Assembly (NCBI GenBank): GCA_012932295.1 | Contig: JAAONU010000016.1 | Span: 20,117,530-20,181,529 of the forward strand | Direction of reading: 5' to 3' | Source: Cyclina sinensis | Lineage: Eukaryota > Mollusca > Bivalvia > Venerida > Veneridae | DNA length: 64,000 nucleotides | Shown: positions 47,941 through 61,091 of the stretch, in pieces | How positions within the stretch are numbered: position 1 is the first letter of the stretch | Layout of the letters: every line of letters begins with the position of its first letter | Program-made: the position numbers and the translations under genes | Notes under the pieces: model-generated | What the model saw: only the letters and a program-made list of their open reading frames with translations | What the model was told of the DNA's origin: nothing | Databases searched by the model: none

Positions 47941-49844
47941 TATTATAATATGTCCATGTATTCATGAACTTCTTGTACTTCAACACCTTACATCATTACA
48001 TTAGGAATATTTTCCATATTTTAATGAAATATTAATGAGATTACACCAACACACATGCATGGTATGAGGCGGTATATTTGGCTGTACGTATGGTTAGCGA
48101 GAGCCTCAGAACTTGACAAAATTTTCAGATATACAAGTAAAATATTCCCGTTCGTTTTTGTAACAAATAGCGATCTGTTCTGTTTAAATCAATAATATCA
48201 AGTTTAAGCGATACAAAATAAGACTTGTAGATTTATAAATGTTTGAAACTGCATTTTGAAATACGCTAATCTAAGGTAGAAGTGATAGAGAAGAGATTAC
48301 TTCTTCATCTATAAATGTTTGAAAATGCTTATTGAAATATGCTTATCTAAAGTAGATTCAGGGAAAACAGTTCTGTTGATCGCAGACTTACTGTTTTCAT
48401 TATCATCACTTTAGGAACTTCCTGAAAATAGTCTAAGATCTACAAAAATACATGTCAGAAACTATTTAGTTTTACCTTTACAAAGCCAAGTGAATTTTTG
48501 TACACAAATACTCGACGTGGCGTCGATTAAAGAGAATATGCTTTGTATCCAGTAGGAGTTTGGCGCCAGTCCTTTAGTTTTAGCGAGGCGTGTTAAGAAA
48601 TGCGGTAATTAAGTTTATAGTTTGATTGTTAACAGGAGACAATATTAATTAGAAATTTAGATTTATGTTTTATGTAGTGGATCGTGCTGTGCTGAAACAT
48701 GATTTCAGAGATATACACATGCACACATATCAAGGACTTGCGATTTTTAGCAATACATAAGATTTTCTTGATTTCCTTTCTGACACACATAAAATATCCA
48801 TGATTAAGTGTTGTGAAATTTATGACATCACAGTGAAAACTGTCAAAATTAAGTGCAGGAATGAAAGTAGAGAAACGCTTTTATCTCAAGCAGCAGTCAG
48901 ATCCCCAGTTTTCTGTTTGCAAAACAGAAATAAATTAATCACCCTGTGTTAAACAGAGAAGAAATGGTACATTAATTTTACAGAAATATTCATCTGTACG
49001 TTACACTGTTAGATTCTTCATTATGTAACTATTTAAGAAGCCTTCCTGCTCTTGACGATACTTTCGTACTGAATAATTTCCAAATTCTAGACACACACAA
49101 GAATTGTATTCCGAAAGTCAGAGTTTATTCAACTAAGTATAAGACTCATCTTTTAAACATAATGAAAACAGTAGTAACTGCATTAAAAATATACTATCAA
49201 GATTTCAGAGTATTTACTGAAATAAACTTCATTTTGCGATATTTTATATGAAAAAAACGTTTAATTTTTATGTAAAAAGAGCATTCGAAATAAACAAACA
49301 AAAAAGTACTCATATGATCAGTGTAACATTAGCACAAATTAAAAGCGTACCAATATGTACATTTACGTCGAACATTCAAAATAGTGTTGACAACGTGTAA
49401 ATAGCTATAGAACAGTGAATGAACAAAACAAAGTCTTGTTGCAGTAAATAGTCAGTAATTGGCTCTGTTGTCTAATGATGCTAACACTAAAATGTCTGAA
49501 TTAATAGGGTTTTTCTGATAATACGGGCGTATCGATCAGTCAGTTCTTTTTTTGTGTGGCTCATAACTTTCCAGATTGCTTTTGCTCCTCTCTGTCAGAT
49601 TTCTGATTTCGCTTTTTCAATCGAAAATCCCTTATTCCAAAATATTTAGAAATTTCATACAAACGTCTTTACTAGTTTCAATCAAACTGTATGATATTGT
49701 AGAGTATAGAACTTTTAAAGAAGTCTCAATAAATTTAAGAACAAGAATGGAAAAAAATAGGGAAAATCTCGGGTGTTTTTCTGAAGCATATTTAAACGCA
49801 GAACTACAAGAATGGTGAAATTTTAATATTACTTTATAAAAATA

Positions 49845-50615
49845 TTTACCATTATGAGACGTTGTGTCGCGTGCATGAACAAGGTCTCTGGGTCAAAGGT
49901 CAAGGTCCCACTTAGAAGTCGGATGAAAACGTTTGTTCGGAGTAAAACTTCTACATGCTTTGTAAGATTTTATTTTAACACTGCACCAATGTTCAACATC
50001 ATGAGGCGGGGTGTCATTTGCAAAATTCAGGTTCCTGTGGCGAAGGTCAGGGTCACACATAAAGGTCAAGGTCAGATAAAAATATGAAAATGTATGTATG
50101 GACCACTTAGTCATCATGAATTGAATGATTCTATTTCATATGTCTATCAACATGAGACTGAGTATTACACGCATAATCCGGTTCAATATATGGAAGGTCA
50201 AGGTCATTAGAGATGATGAAATGTCCAGATATTTTTCGAAACATATCATCTACATGCATGGAGGGATTTAATTATTTCCTGACACAAATGTTCAGCATCA
50301 TAAGACGTAGTGTCGTACGCATGAACAAGTTCTTTAGGTCAAAAGGTCCCACTTAAAAGTCAGATGAAAACGCTTGTCCGGAGCAAAACTTCAACATGAG
50401 TTACGGTATTTTAATATAACTTGGCACAAATGTTCACCATTGTGATGCAAAATTCAGGTCCCTGTAGCCAAGGTCAGTGCCACACATAGAGGTCAAATGT
50501 CAGATAAAAGTATGAAAATGTGTGTATGGACAATTTAGTTATCATGAATTAAGGGATTCTTTCACAAATGTTCACCATCGTGAGACTAAGCGTTACACGC
50601 ATAATCCAGTTTCCA
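49845..50615 (+). mobile_element. AGGTCA-rich tandem element, ~429-bp units
   Basis: Two long units match at an offset of about 429 bp: CACGCATAATCC and the preceding GAGACT block occur near 50150 and 50580. Words such as AAGTC.GATGAAAACG and CAAAATTCAGGT also recur. The units hold GGTCAAGGTC, AAGGTCAAGG and AGGGTCACAC. A fragment of the same family sits at 50890-50960. Element ends were not found. Small frames on both strands (49854 and 49893) are chance frames across the repeats. Confidence 0.6.
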
Positions 50616-52935
50616 GACACAAATTTACTAAAATGTCAGTATACTGTTTGTGTACATATATTTGTGTGATCAAACATTTCACACATTTATCAGAAGTGCA
50701 TTAAATAATTACTTCATGAAATATATATGCATTGTACTTGTTCGTAAATTATAACTTTCTGGTTTTAATTAAAGCTTGACTTTCTTTAGTTGCGCAGTTT
50801 CACTTATGCTTGTAACATCTCAGCACTGAAGCTTAATATACGCCAGTCTGATACAAGAATAAATGTACACATGCTTTGGGGAATTGTAATTTAGATTTGC
50901 ACAAATGTTCGTCATTATCAGAGAGAGTGCCGTGTGCAAAATTCAAGCCCATGTATAATTTCATGTATTTCAGACCTGGTATAAATTCATGCTTACAATT
51001 TTTGTATAAAAGTCAATTTTCATTGCAAGTATTCCCTTTCTTGGACTCATATATGTACTAATTTATCTGCAGGTTCATTTAAAATGTATGTTTCACTATC
51101 CAGAACTAGGAATAGTCAACCTTGCTTCCCTAACACTTCAATTTATCCATTATGTCCACATATTCACCAAAAGCTTTTGTGACGGGCGTATTTCGTGACA
51201 ATTGCACCCTTGTTCTGTTTATCATCAAGGCACTTCCTGCCTTTATGAATGAATGCAAAAATAATGATGATATTTTTTTACGTTTTTAATAATTAAGCAC
51301 TGAAAAGTATTTCTGAAAATTAATTTTATCAAACGAAAACACATTTGGATAGGTTTAGAGAGGCAAGTAAAGGTGAATCTCTCTCCTTTCTGCTGGTGGT
51401 ATGAATTGAGATTTCGATTTAAACTCCCCAAGTCCGAATAAGAAGAGAATATCATTAATTTGTAAATAAGTTACTCTGACTTTTCTTGAAAATAAATGAT
51501 AAGTAGTGAGACACTTAAGCAGTTTTTTTTAAGTGAATTTTATTTGTGTTATAGATTCAAACGCAGTTTAAATCGTTTTAAACGTGTTACCTATTTGTGC
51601 AAACCCAAATGAGAATTTAAAAATTCCTTGTGGTTTATTTGGAAGAGTGATAAAGTCCTCAGTCAATATGCTGTTTAAATATTACAGCAAAAAATCACTT
51701 AAAGTCAGTTGAATCTAAACGGGAGAACAGAGAATAAATTTCAAAATAACAAGACCGATATGTACATGTTACCTTCAGACCAATACCTGTCCTTTTTTTA
51801 GATATATTGTTTTCTCAGTTTGGCTAAGAATAAGTCAAAGAATGGCTTCAAGGTGAATTGTGGCTTATAGTTTTATTGTAAACATTTCAAATAATATGCT
51901 TTCAAAAATGCAATTTTTATATTGACAAAACGAGACGCAATTTTATTACTCATATAAAAGCCCAGTAGTGATAGACTCTAGTTATTTCGGCAGCCACACA
52001 GTGATAAATGACATAATGTTTTAGATGTATGATGATGAATTCATACAATTACGAAAACTATTACTCCTCTGTTAATACTGGCATTCAACAAAATATTTCT
52101 CGTTTAGTAGCTAATCTAGGAAGCTTTCCGTTTTGATGAAAGCCACCGTGGAGAACATGATTTATATGTAATTGCCTTTCTTTTCTGTTTATGTCACGAC
52201 ATACAAATTGGTTTATATCATGTCAGTATCTTCTTGTCAGAAATTGAGTATTGGCTATTAATATAACATTCAATTAGAACCGAAAATAAAAAAGTGACTC
52301 GTCTAACTTTTCAATCTAATAAAAAATCATAAATGTTAACAATATATTTTAAACCAGATTACTTCAATTCCACCAAAGATTCTCAAAGAAATGGCTTTTG
52401 TTTCAAAACAAAATGTTCGGCAGCAAGAAATTAAGATAAAATGTGTTTTTTGTACAAAATATAGAAAGCTATAATATTTCCTCAATGTGACAATCTAAGA
52501 TTGAGTGAAATATTTTTTCAATTCAAACCTGTTCAGTTTAACCAACTGCTTACATCTCCTATGATCTTTGGCAATGATATCAGCAGGTCTGCATCGATCA
52601 GACGTCGTTAATAAAAAAAACTAAAATTATCACATTACAATTTGGATAAAGCCATATTATGGTCTTAAAATTTAGAAGGTGTGTGTTGTCTCTTAAATTT
52701 ACTTCTTGCAAGAATGTCAAAATACCTTGCATACTTTTTAGGACAATTACGTGTGCAGTAGATAACATGTCAAATGCTAAATGTCACATGCTAAATGTCA
52801 GGTCATCTAAACATCTCGCCATACATAAATATGTAGTTCCAGGACAGTAAACAACGAAGAACACAACACAACATTCAACAGCAAATAACACCATAAATCA
52901 CTGGGCCCCTTCATCAAACAATCTCATCTAGAATA
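50616..52935. other. Gene-free AT-rich stretch
   Basis: No gene or RNA could be supported. ATGTCACATGCTAAATGTCA near 52780 is a two-copy short repeat. Confidence 0.4.
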
Positions 52936-53395
52936 AAAGTACTGTCACTGTAAGATGACAATGCCCCCGAAGTGGTGCTTTGACTTTCAGCTGATGACCA
53001 GTCATTCAAGGGTCAAGGTCAAATAAATATAGATCAATACGAAGGTCTGCCCAAAGGGGTGTTTTGTCCAAGTATGAAGTAAATCGACTAAAAAGGAGGT
53101 TATGACCAATGTTAAAGTTTTTTTAAGATAATTGGATCTTCAGGGTAAAGGTCATTCAGGGGTCAAGATCAAATACGTATAGGTCAGTGGATAAGGTCTT
53201 GTCTCAAGTGGTGATGTGTCCAAGTATGTAAATCTACTTACTTATAAGAAAGTTATGGTCAATGTAAATGTTATAAACAATTGGATCTTCAAGGCGAATG
53301 TCATTCAGGGTTCAAGGTCAAACATATATAGACGGGCTGACGGACAGACTGACAGATGGACAGTTAAAAAACTATATGCCTCCCTTTGGGGGCAT
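52936..53395 (-). mobile_element. Helentron-type short element, 'TGCCCCCGAAG' family, minus-strand copy
   Basis: Read on the minus strand it begins ATGCCCCCAAAGGGAGGC, has the GTCC/GTCT run, and ends CTTCGGGGGCATTGTCATC, then a hairpin TGTCA/TGACA. Core units recur at 152 bp (GTCCAAG at 53066 and 53218) and contain TCAAGGTCA tracts. It matches the copies at 10733 and 14183. Confidence 0.72.
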
Positions 53396-53660
53396 CCAAA
53401 AGTGGGTTGTGTCAAAGTATGAAGTAAATCCACTTACTAATAAGGCAGTTATGGTCAATATTAAAGTTTTTGAACATTTGGATCTTCAAGGTGAAGGTCA
53501 TTTAGGGGTCATGGTCAAACAAATATAGGTCAGTGGGAAGGTCTTGTCCAAAGGGTTGTTGTTTCTAATTATGAAATAAATCCATTTACTAATAAGGAAG
53601 TAATGGCCAATTTTAAAATTTTCGGACGGACTGACTGGCGGACTGACGGACATAATAAAA
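53396..53660 (-). mobile_element. Adjoining partial copy of the same family
   Basis: The same core units continue (GTCAAAGTATGAAG at 53411, a diverged unit 150 bp later) and end in a GGAC/GACTGAC run near 53625-53650. The terminal GGGGGCA of this copy is missing, so this is a truncated second copy or an internal expansion. Confidence 0.6.
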
Positions 53661-54719
53661 ATACGTATAAGTGTCAAACTGTCAAAAGTAGTGTGCAAAC
53701 GGTACGTAAATTTCACAAAATGTTTCTTACAGTGGTATGCAGCCTTCGCCCAGTTACGTAAAAAAAGAACTTTTACAGCGTATGAGGTTTACGGAGGTTT
53801 GACGCTTCAACCTTCTAAAAGCGTAGTACATCTAAAACTTACAACTGCCCTATACAGACATCCGGGTACATAGATACATAGAGATTGCATCAGTGTATCT
53901 TCAATTGTAAGCATTTTGTCCATACCCGTCATTGTCCATATATAAAACATTATAAGCATTTGATTAGAAAAATGAATGGTTGCTTCACTATAAGCCTTTT
54001 GGCTAGAAAAAAAATGAAGGCGTTTATTCATAATTTAGGAAAGTCGTTTATGGCGAGGTACGAAAACCACCTCCATCACCGTTGGAGGAAACTGTTCCAC
54101 AACGATAAAATTGTATAGTCTTGAAATCTTACTCATCGTTTATACTAAACCACAGAAACTTTTATGTAAACGTTTTGTTTGAATTAAACGGACAGCATGT
54201 TGAAAATTTTATATTGTATAAAGTCAGATAAAATAAATGCATACGTGTAAGAGTAAACATCAAAGTTAATGATAAGCTTGCTCGTTTCTGTTGGCAGACT
54301 AATAAAAAAAGCTATTGGCTATAAAAATGATTCATAGACGCCATTACGATTTTGTTAGTCTATAGGGACGGATGTTATGGTGTTCATTATGTTGCTATTT
54401 TAGGAAATTTTCAGTTCTGGCTCTAGCCATCATATCATAATTATAACCAGGAGTTTGATTTATAGGAACTTCCTGTGAATATTATGTTTCCTAGAATAAT
54501 GAAGCTTATATGTACCTGTTAAGTGAATTTTGATCCTCTTTCAGAAGATTGAGTGCTAATGTAATCCTAATGAACTTACTTGATTTTCGTCATGAGATAG
54601 AAAGTATAAGCTTTTACTAGCAGTTTTTGTTAGTTACATTCTGTTATCTTTACGATAATTTTAGCATAAAAAAATGAAATAAACAGAGAAAGATATTCGG
54701 CTTCAGTAAAAGAAAACAC
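53661..54719. other. Non-coding stretch
   Basis: Overlapping 60-77-codon frames on both strands (53691-54118) show no recognisable motif. Confidence 0.4.
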
Positions 54720-57700
54720 GTCCACTATTTGTATCTACTCGAGTGTACATATCTTCTTAATCTTTCTAGTTTAACTTAATATATACTATGTTGACATTGT
54801 TGTTGTTGCTATCGAGAATAAAGTTTGATAAATGTCTTGAATCTTTGAGTTATAGTGTAACATCTAAATCAAAGTGCTTCTGATTAAATACTAGTTCCCT
54901 AAACCATTTAGAATATTCTTTAATCAACACTAAATTTTAATTTTTAAACCTGAGACTCATCAAAATAGCGGGTTAAATTCGATTTCTGACGATTTGCAGC
55001 AAAGTTGACAAATGTTTAGTTTCCCCGTTGATGTCTTTTTCCAGAAAAAAAACTGCAGCTTTTTACAATCGGAATTTCATTTGTCCTCGAGATATTTTTG
55101 TACTTTTCAAATTGGAGATGTAATTGCAATGTTCTAGTGAAGAAAAAAGAACACTTTACTTTCCTCGTATGAAATAAGTTTGCAGTAGTTGATGAATTCC
55201 ACTTATAGAAATATGGAACTCAAAACTCTCCAGGGATCAGTTGGTTGGTGCATTGTAGTATATTTTCTAAGACAGGCGCCTAAATATCTTTTATAAAGTG
55301 CACTAGATATTTTTCTATAATACCTGTGCAAAAAATTTCTACCAAGTTATTTCATTTACTTTATTATATAAGATTACAGACTTATAAAACTGAATATTAT
55401 AATCTAGGTAACGTTAAGTCCTTAAGGTAAACACGAAATCCTGTATTTGTTGACATCTATATCTTGAAATTAAGAAATCAAAGAAAATCAGAAACATAAC
55501 TCAAAATCGTGATATTATGTATTCTTATTCGTATGCGTAGTTGGTCTTTATTTGGTCTTAATATTCATGACCAGAAATATAATTATTGAAATTTCTTCTT
55601 AGAGTAAATACTAAAACTGTGATTTGTTTCAAACGTAAATGGAATTAAAATGTGCATTTTAGATGGTGACTAGTCAGGTTTTCGTTCACAAAAATAACTC
55701 CAGATTTCTTCAATAGATTTACAAGAGGCTCCGGCTCTAGTGAAATTTCTCTAGCAACACATCAATTGCACACAAGAGAACACTCGAGAATAGTTTAGCC
55801 GATTTTTCTGTTTACACAGACTTGCTATTCACTCATAAGGTATTGGAATTTCTGTTCTAAAGCCACCAATCCCACAAGTTCGCTATGACGCTTTTTTCTG
55901 CTGCTAATTTGTTATTACGCTTATTAAGTGCCAAAGGCACATTTCATTTCTTGAAAAGTGCGATTTAGTGGTAAGGCGTAAATTGAACATTAAGTCATAA
56001 ACTCGTCACAGGAATGAAATGAGAAATATATTTGCTGTACCAGTAATATTGCTTCTGTATGTCTTGACAATTCTCTGCAAATTATTCTGTTTAGTGCGCA
56101 AAATGTTAAACACGCAGTAAAGAATCGAAAACAATATCCGACTCTATAAAGCGGGCATACCCAAAAAACATGAAGAGCATTCTATTTTGTTTTCAAAATC
56201 ATATAATTATATGTAAATGATGACAAATGTTCCTCATTAGTGTTACATGAATGTAACTGTAACCATAATATTTGACCAGTTTACTGTTGTACCCCTTTAC
56301 TGTCTGACAGGGACGGACTTTGCAAAAAACGAACTTTTCTGCGCATTATACTAACTCAAGAGATAAAAAATGAAAAGTTTATTATTACTAACATTAAGGT
56401 ATTACTTCAAATGATGATACCGTTTTATTTCTTCAACGATTATAGTTATATGGATAGGAACTATTTTAGGGTTAGATAACAATTTTGACATAGATGTATC
56501 TAATTATTTTGATTTTGAAAAAAAATAAACAAATGATCTTATTTACTACTATTATTATTATTGGGTAGTCGAACATTGTTTTTCATTCATTACTGCGCGT
56601 TTAACATTTTACGCAGTCAACATAATGTTTACTGCGTAAAATGTCAGACGGGCAGTAAAGTTCGTCTATATAAAGCGGACATAACCAAAAATGAAGAACA
56701 TACTGTTTTGTTATCAAAATCATATAATTTTATGTCAATGATGTTGAGCGAATTAAGATCAGATATCAAGGTTTCAGTCAATTTTATCAATTAACAATAT
56801 TGTTTAATGACAAGCCTTAAAATAAAATAAGAATTAATTAACTTGGGACATGCCTCCTTTAAATTATTAGACGAAAATTAGACAAAAATTTGTGAACGAA
56901 AACATGGACAGAATGCTAAAGTTACACCTAGAAGAAGAGTTCGTAATGCAAGACAATGTACACAAAGAGACATTATGATTATCCTAAGTTTGTATCGAAT
57001 TTCGAAAGTGGTTAAGTGATTTTTTCGTCTGTTAAAAGGTGCATCAGCAAACGTTTTCCACTGTCGAAATCATTCAATCGGTTTAGAATAATATACATGT
57101 AACCGTACTGAAAAGGCATTGTCATGTACATGACAATCACTAATATAACCTTTAAGATATACTGAATTGTCCTAAAACTTTAATCCTTTTGTTGTAATAA
57201 CCAGTGCAAGTCCTGTTTATAGCTCTGAACCTGTTGATCTTACAGTACATTCAATGATTAAGTACAAATTATTTCAGGTTTAAAGTTGCTGAACCGTATT
57301 ACAGAATATAAGAATGATATCTATCAAAATGTAACTGACTTTCTAGTTGTAGAATTTAAGCTTTTGGGATTTGAAAAGTTTAACATTAAGGTATAGTTTA
57401 TGACATTTTTATGCGTAACAAATTTCAGCTGAGTTGAGTGTATAACCCTATTTCATAAGTTAACTGATCTTTTTTTCTTACTTCTTTACTGCCAATGAAA
57501 TATGTTGTAATCTCAGAAATAATAATCTTATATACTCCTTGAAGACGCATTCAACGCCCACGAGTCCTTCCAAAATGAAAAAGTAGATTAAATTGCTGTC
57601 CACCAAGAGCTTTTTAGAAGCGACTGTTTGCTTCTCGAAATCTAGTTATGCCTCATTTTAATACATACAAAGAAGATAATTGCATTTCCAGTAGATTTGA

Positions 57701-58100
57701 CAAAAAAGTCGAATTACAGACTAAAAGCAAACATGGAGTGAATAGCTAGAAATTGCAAACCGTCGATTGAAGAGACTGGAAAATTGTAATTGACAGATCA
57801 AATAAAGCCGACGAAAAAACTTCGTGGAAATTTTTTTCTAAGTTATAATGAAACCTTTTAGATTAAATTTCGCCAGAAGAAATCATGATAATGGTTTTCT
57901 ATTTTTTAAATGTTTACGTATAAAACGTTATCGAGTTCCCTTTTCCATTGGATTTTGTTATTTTAGAAGACATAGAGAAGTAACATGAATTGTGTAACAT
58001 GTAACACGTGTGGGCTCGGTCAAGTGTGCAATACACGGCATTGCTTGGACATGAAAGGATTAATTTGGCTTTCCTTTGAGGCAACGGGGTAGCAGTTAAG
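54720..58100 (+). repeat. Older tandem segmental duplication, copy A
   Basis: This is homologous in order to 58138-62575: CGAGTGTACAT near 54740, AAATCAAAGTGCT, GTTGACAAATGTTTAG, GAGGCTCCGGCTCTAGTG (55725), a 55-bp identical block (55991-56045), AACGCATTCAACGCCCACG, and GAGCTTTTTAGAAGCGACTG. Divergence and many indels show it is much older than the 37.8-43.3 kb duplication. It holds an internal direct repeat (56085-56235 and 56625-56760) around a 14-bp-stem hairpin. No gene was recognised. Confidence 0.85.
56604..56644. other. 14-bp perfect inverted repeat
   Basis: ACATTTTACGCAGT (56604-56617) and ACTGCGTAAAATGT (56631-56644) flank a 13-base loop. The right arm begins the second internal repeat of copy A, so the left arm is an inverted scrap of that repeat. 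Confidence 0.85.
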
Positions 58101-59171
58101 GTGGTGGTAGTTTAATGTTGTACCTGCAAAGAGTATATTGGTTGAATAACAGTCGAGTGTACATTATTTTCTTGGTCTTTCTAATTTAATTGGATGTATT
58201 CCACGTTAACATTTTTTGTGCTATCGGGCGTATAGATTACGCTCTAAGATTTCTTGTCGCAGTGAATTTTGAAAATAGTGTATTTTTTATATTTCTAACC
58301 TGCTTGATGAATGTTTTGAATGCTTGAATAATAGCGTTACAACAAAATCAAAGTGCTACTACATATAATTAAATACAAGTTCCGAAACCATAAAGACTAT
58401 CCTTTAATCAACATTAAATTTCAATTTTAAACCAGGGATTCTTCAAAATAACGGGTTTAATTCGATTTCTGGTGATTTTCTGCAATGTTGACAAATGTTT
58501 AGCTCACCCGTTGATGTCTTTTTTACAATCGGAATTATATTATTCTTTGATATTTTTGTACTTTTTCAATCCAAATGTAATTGCAATGTTCTAATGGCAA
58601 AAAAATACATATCACCTTACTCTTTTGAAATAAGTTTGCAGTAGCTGAAAAATTCCACTGTTAGAAATATGAAACTCCAATAAAATTCCCCAGTGATCTA
58701 TACGGAAAACTGATGTTTACTATATTTGCAGAGATATTGTTTATAATGTGCACTACTTTATTTTTCTATTACGCCTGTGAGACAGTTTGTATCAACTTAT
58801 TTCATTTAAATAAGAAAACAGCTTTTGCCTCAAAGCTTGAACAAATAAAACTGCAGTTTCATAAGCTGATTTTAATAATTTAGGTATAATAAGTCACTAA
58901 GGCAAACAGGAGAAATCATGGGATTCTTGACATTTACGTATTTTTACTTTCAAAGAAAAGCAAAAACATTATACAACTGAAGTCGTGACTTTATAAAATT
59001 GTACTCTTAAGCATAGTTTTCCCTTTTTTCGGATGCGTACATTAAGATAAAAAAAATCAGATCACATAAGACTTAAGCGGAGAATACTTTGAGGTCATCA
59101 TCTTTTGCTGCGAAATTGTGTTGGAGTACAAATCAGTAAAATTAGTAGTGCGAACAAATGATAAGAATTTA

Positions 59172-59520
59172 CAAAAGCGTAATACCTACAAAATAAATAG
59201 AAGACGTCAAAGAACAAATATAAGCTGTTAGGATACCCTTATATTTGCGAACTAAAATAAAACGTCACAATGGCGTAATAACTGCGAGCAAATATAAGAC
59301 GTCACGATTGCCTTATATATGCGAATAAAAATAAGACACAGAGCCTCCTTTTTATTCATTTTCAAATAACTCGTGCAATAAATCACGTATTATATGACCA
59401 CTCCTTTAATATCCTCTATATAATTAAAATAATGATTATGCGAATAAAATTGAAGACGTCTCAATGACGTGATAACTGCGAACACAAGAAAAGACATTAC
59501 AAAAGCGTAATGTCTGAAAT
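59172..59520 (+). repeat. 37-bp tandem units carrying ACGTCA, in two arrays
   Basis: TGCGA anchors fall at 59246, 59283 and 59320 (37-bp steps), and again at 59439 and 59477. Most units carry ACGTCA or GACGTC and a GCGTAATAACTGCGA-like end. A dispersed repeat (59338-59420, inverted partner at 13105-13190) splits the array. ACGTCA is the reverse of TGACGT, the CRE/ATF core. The array is absent from the matching part of copy A. Confidence 0.7.
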
Positions 59521-61091
59521 CAAAAAGCAAAAAAGTCGAAAATTTTACCTACTGGAATATTTTTACGGCCTTTAACCTGATAAACTGTCGAGTAAGTTGC
59601 AAGAACTTGTCTGCCTAGTATAGTCAGAATTGACTGTTGGCAGTAATAAGTTGAACTTGATTATTATTGCAATTTTTATCAGGTCGCTAAAGTGCTTATC
59701 TCTTGACAAAACAGGGTGAATTTCTATCAGTTATATTTAAGTCAAAGGTTTCTTTTGCTAAAGGCATGATATTTAACCATGGCAAAAAAGAGACCATTTT
59801 GTTTGGTTATTTCAGTTTAAGTCTACTTGTCTGTCTAATATTCATGACCAAAGATAATTATTGTTATTTCTTTTGAAAGTGAATAGTCACATTGTTATGT
59901 GTTTGAAACGTCAGTAGAATCAAAATGTGCCTTTAAGATGAGACCTGCAAGTTTTTGTTTCTGTTTACCAAAAATAACTATTTCCTGCTTATCTTTTTTT
60001 TCTTCAATAACTTCACAAGAGGCTCCGGCTCTAGTGAAATTTCTCTGGCAACACATTAGTTGCTCACAGGAGAACACTCGAGAATAGCTTAGCCGATTTT
60101 TCTGTTTACACAGACTTGCTTTCACTCATTAGGTGTAGGAATATTTGTTCTAAAGCCGGCAATCCCACACGTTTGCTTTGTCGCTTTTTTTTCTTATAAA
60201 AATAAGACGCAGAGCCTCCTTGCTAATTTGTTACGCTTATTAAGTGCCAGAGGCACATTTGATTTCATGAAAAGTCCGATTTAGTGGCAGTTAGAAAATT
60301 GAACTTTAAGTCATAAACTCGTCACAGGAATGAAATGAGAAATATATTTGCTGTACCAGTATTATTGCTTTAGTTCGAAAAGTATTGACAGTGCTCTGCA
60401 AATTGTTGTGTTGACTGCGTAAAATGTAAATCGTGCCGTTAAGAATCAGAAACAAAGTCCGACTACTTTAATTGGGCATACCCAAAAATAGAGCATTTCT
60501 TCCAGAATGAAATAATTTGATATATCTAAGTCAAAATTCAAAATTGTAAATCTAACCTTAAAATAGAATAGTTCCTATCTAATAGATAAGTATAATCATT
60601 TAAGAAATATACAGGAATCATCACTAGAAGTAATACCTGAATGTAAGTAGTAATATGCATTTCATTTTTAATCTCTTGACTTAGTATAATGCACAAGAAA
60701 GTTCATTTTTTGTAGTCTGTCCCTATCAGACATTAAAGAGGTACGATAGTCATATGGTCATTCATGCATTTAACATTACTTAAGAGCATTGTCATACGAA
60801 ATTCACTAAAATAAAAGCAGCTTTAAGATTTATTTAACTTTCCTTAAGCTAATCCTTTATAATGTAATAACTGCAGAAAATCTTGTATATCATGCTAAGC
60901 CTGCAGATCTTCAAGAACTTTAAATAATTTAGTAACTGTTTTCAGGGTGATAAGATTGATTTATTTTCATCTTCCACGTGTAATTTTTTCTTGCTTCTTT
61001 ACTGCCAGTGATATATTTTGTAATCTTAGATGAATCATTTAATAAACTCCTTGAAAACGCATTCAACGCCCACGTGACCTTCCAAAATGAA

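Larger units (their letters stand above)
45134..49844. other. Gene-free AT-rich stretch
   Basis: Only small tandem repeats (45861 and 47851, listed separately) and a 6-bp-stem palindrome TCGACG-TGG-CGTCGA (48512-48526) stand out. An 80-codon plus-strand frame at 49576-49818, preceded by a TTTCCAG acceptor-like site, could be an exon, but nothing in it is recognisable. Confidence 0.4.

Noticed and set aside
53691..54118. Overlapping 60-77-codon frames on both strands
   Set aside because: They lie next to repeat elements, conflict with one another, and have no protein-like pattern.
59895..60125. 76-codon minus-strand frame in duplication copy B
   Set aside because: The matching frame in copy A contains a stop and indels that are not multiples of three. 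The conserved block is better explained as non-coding.
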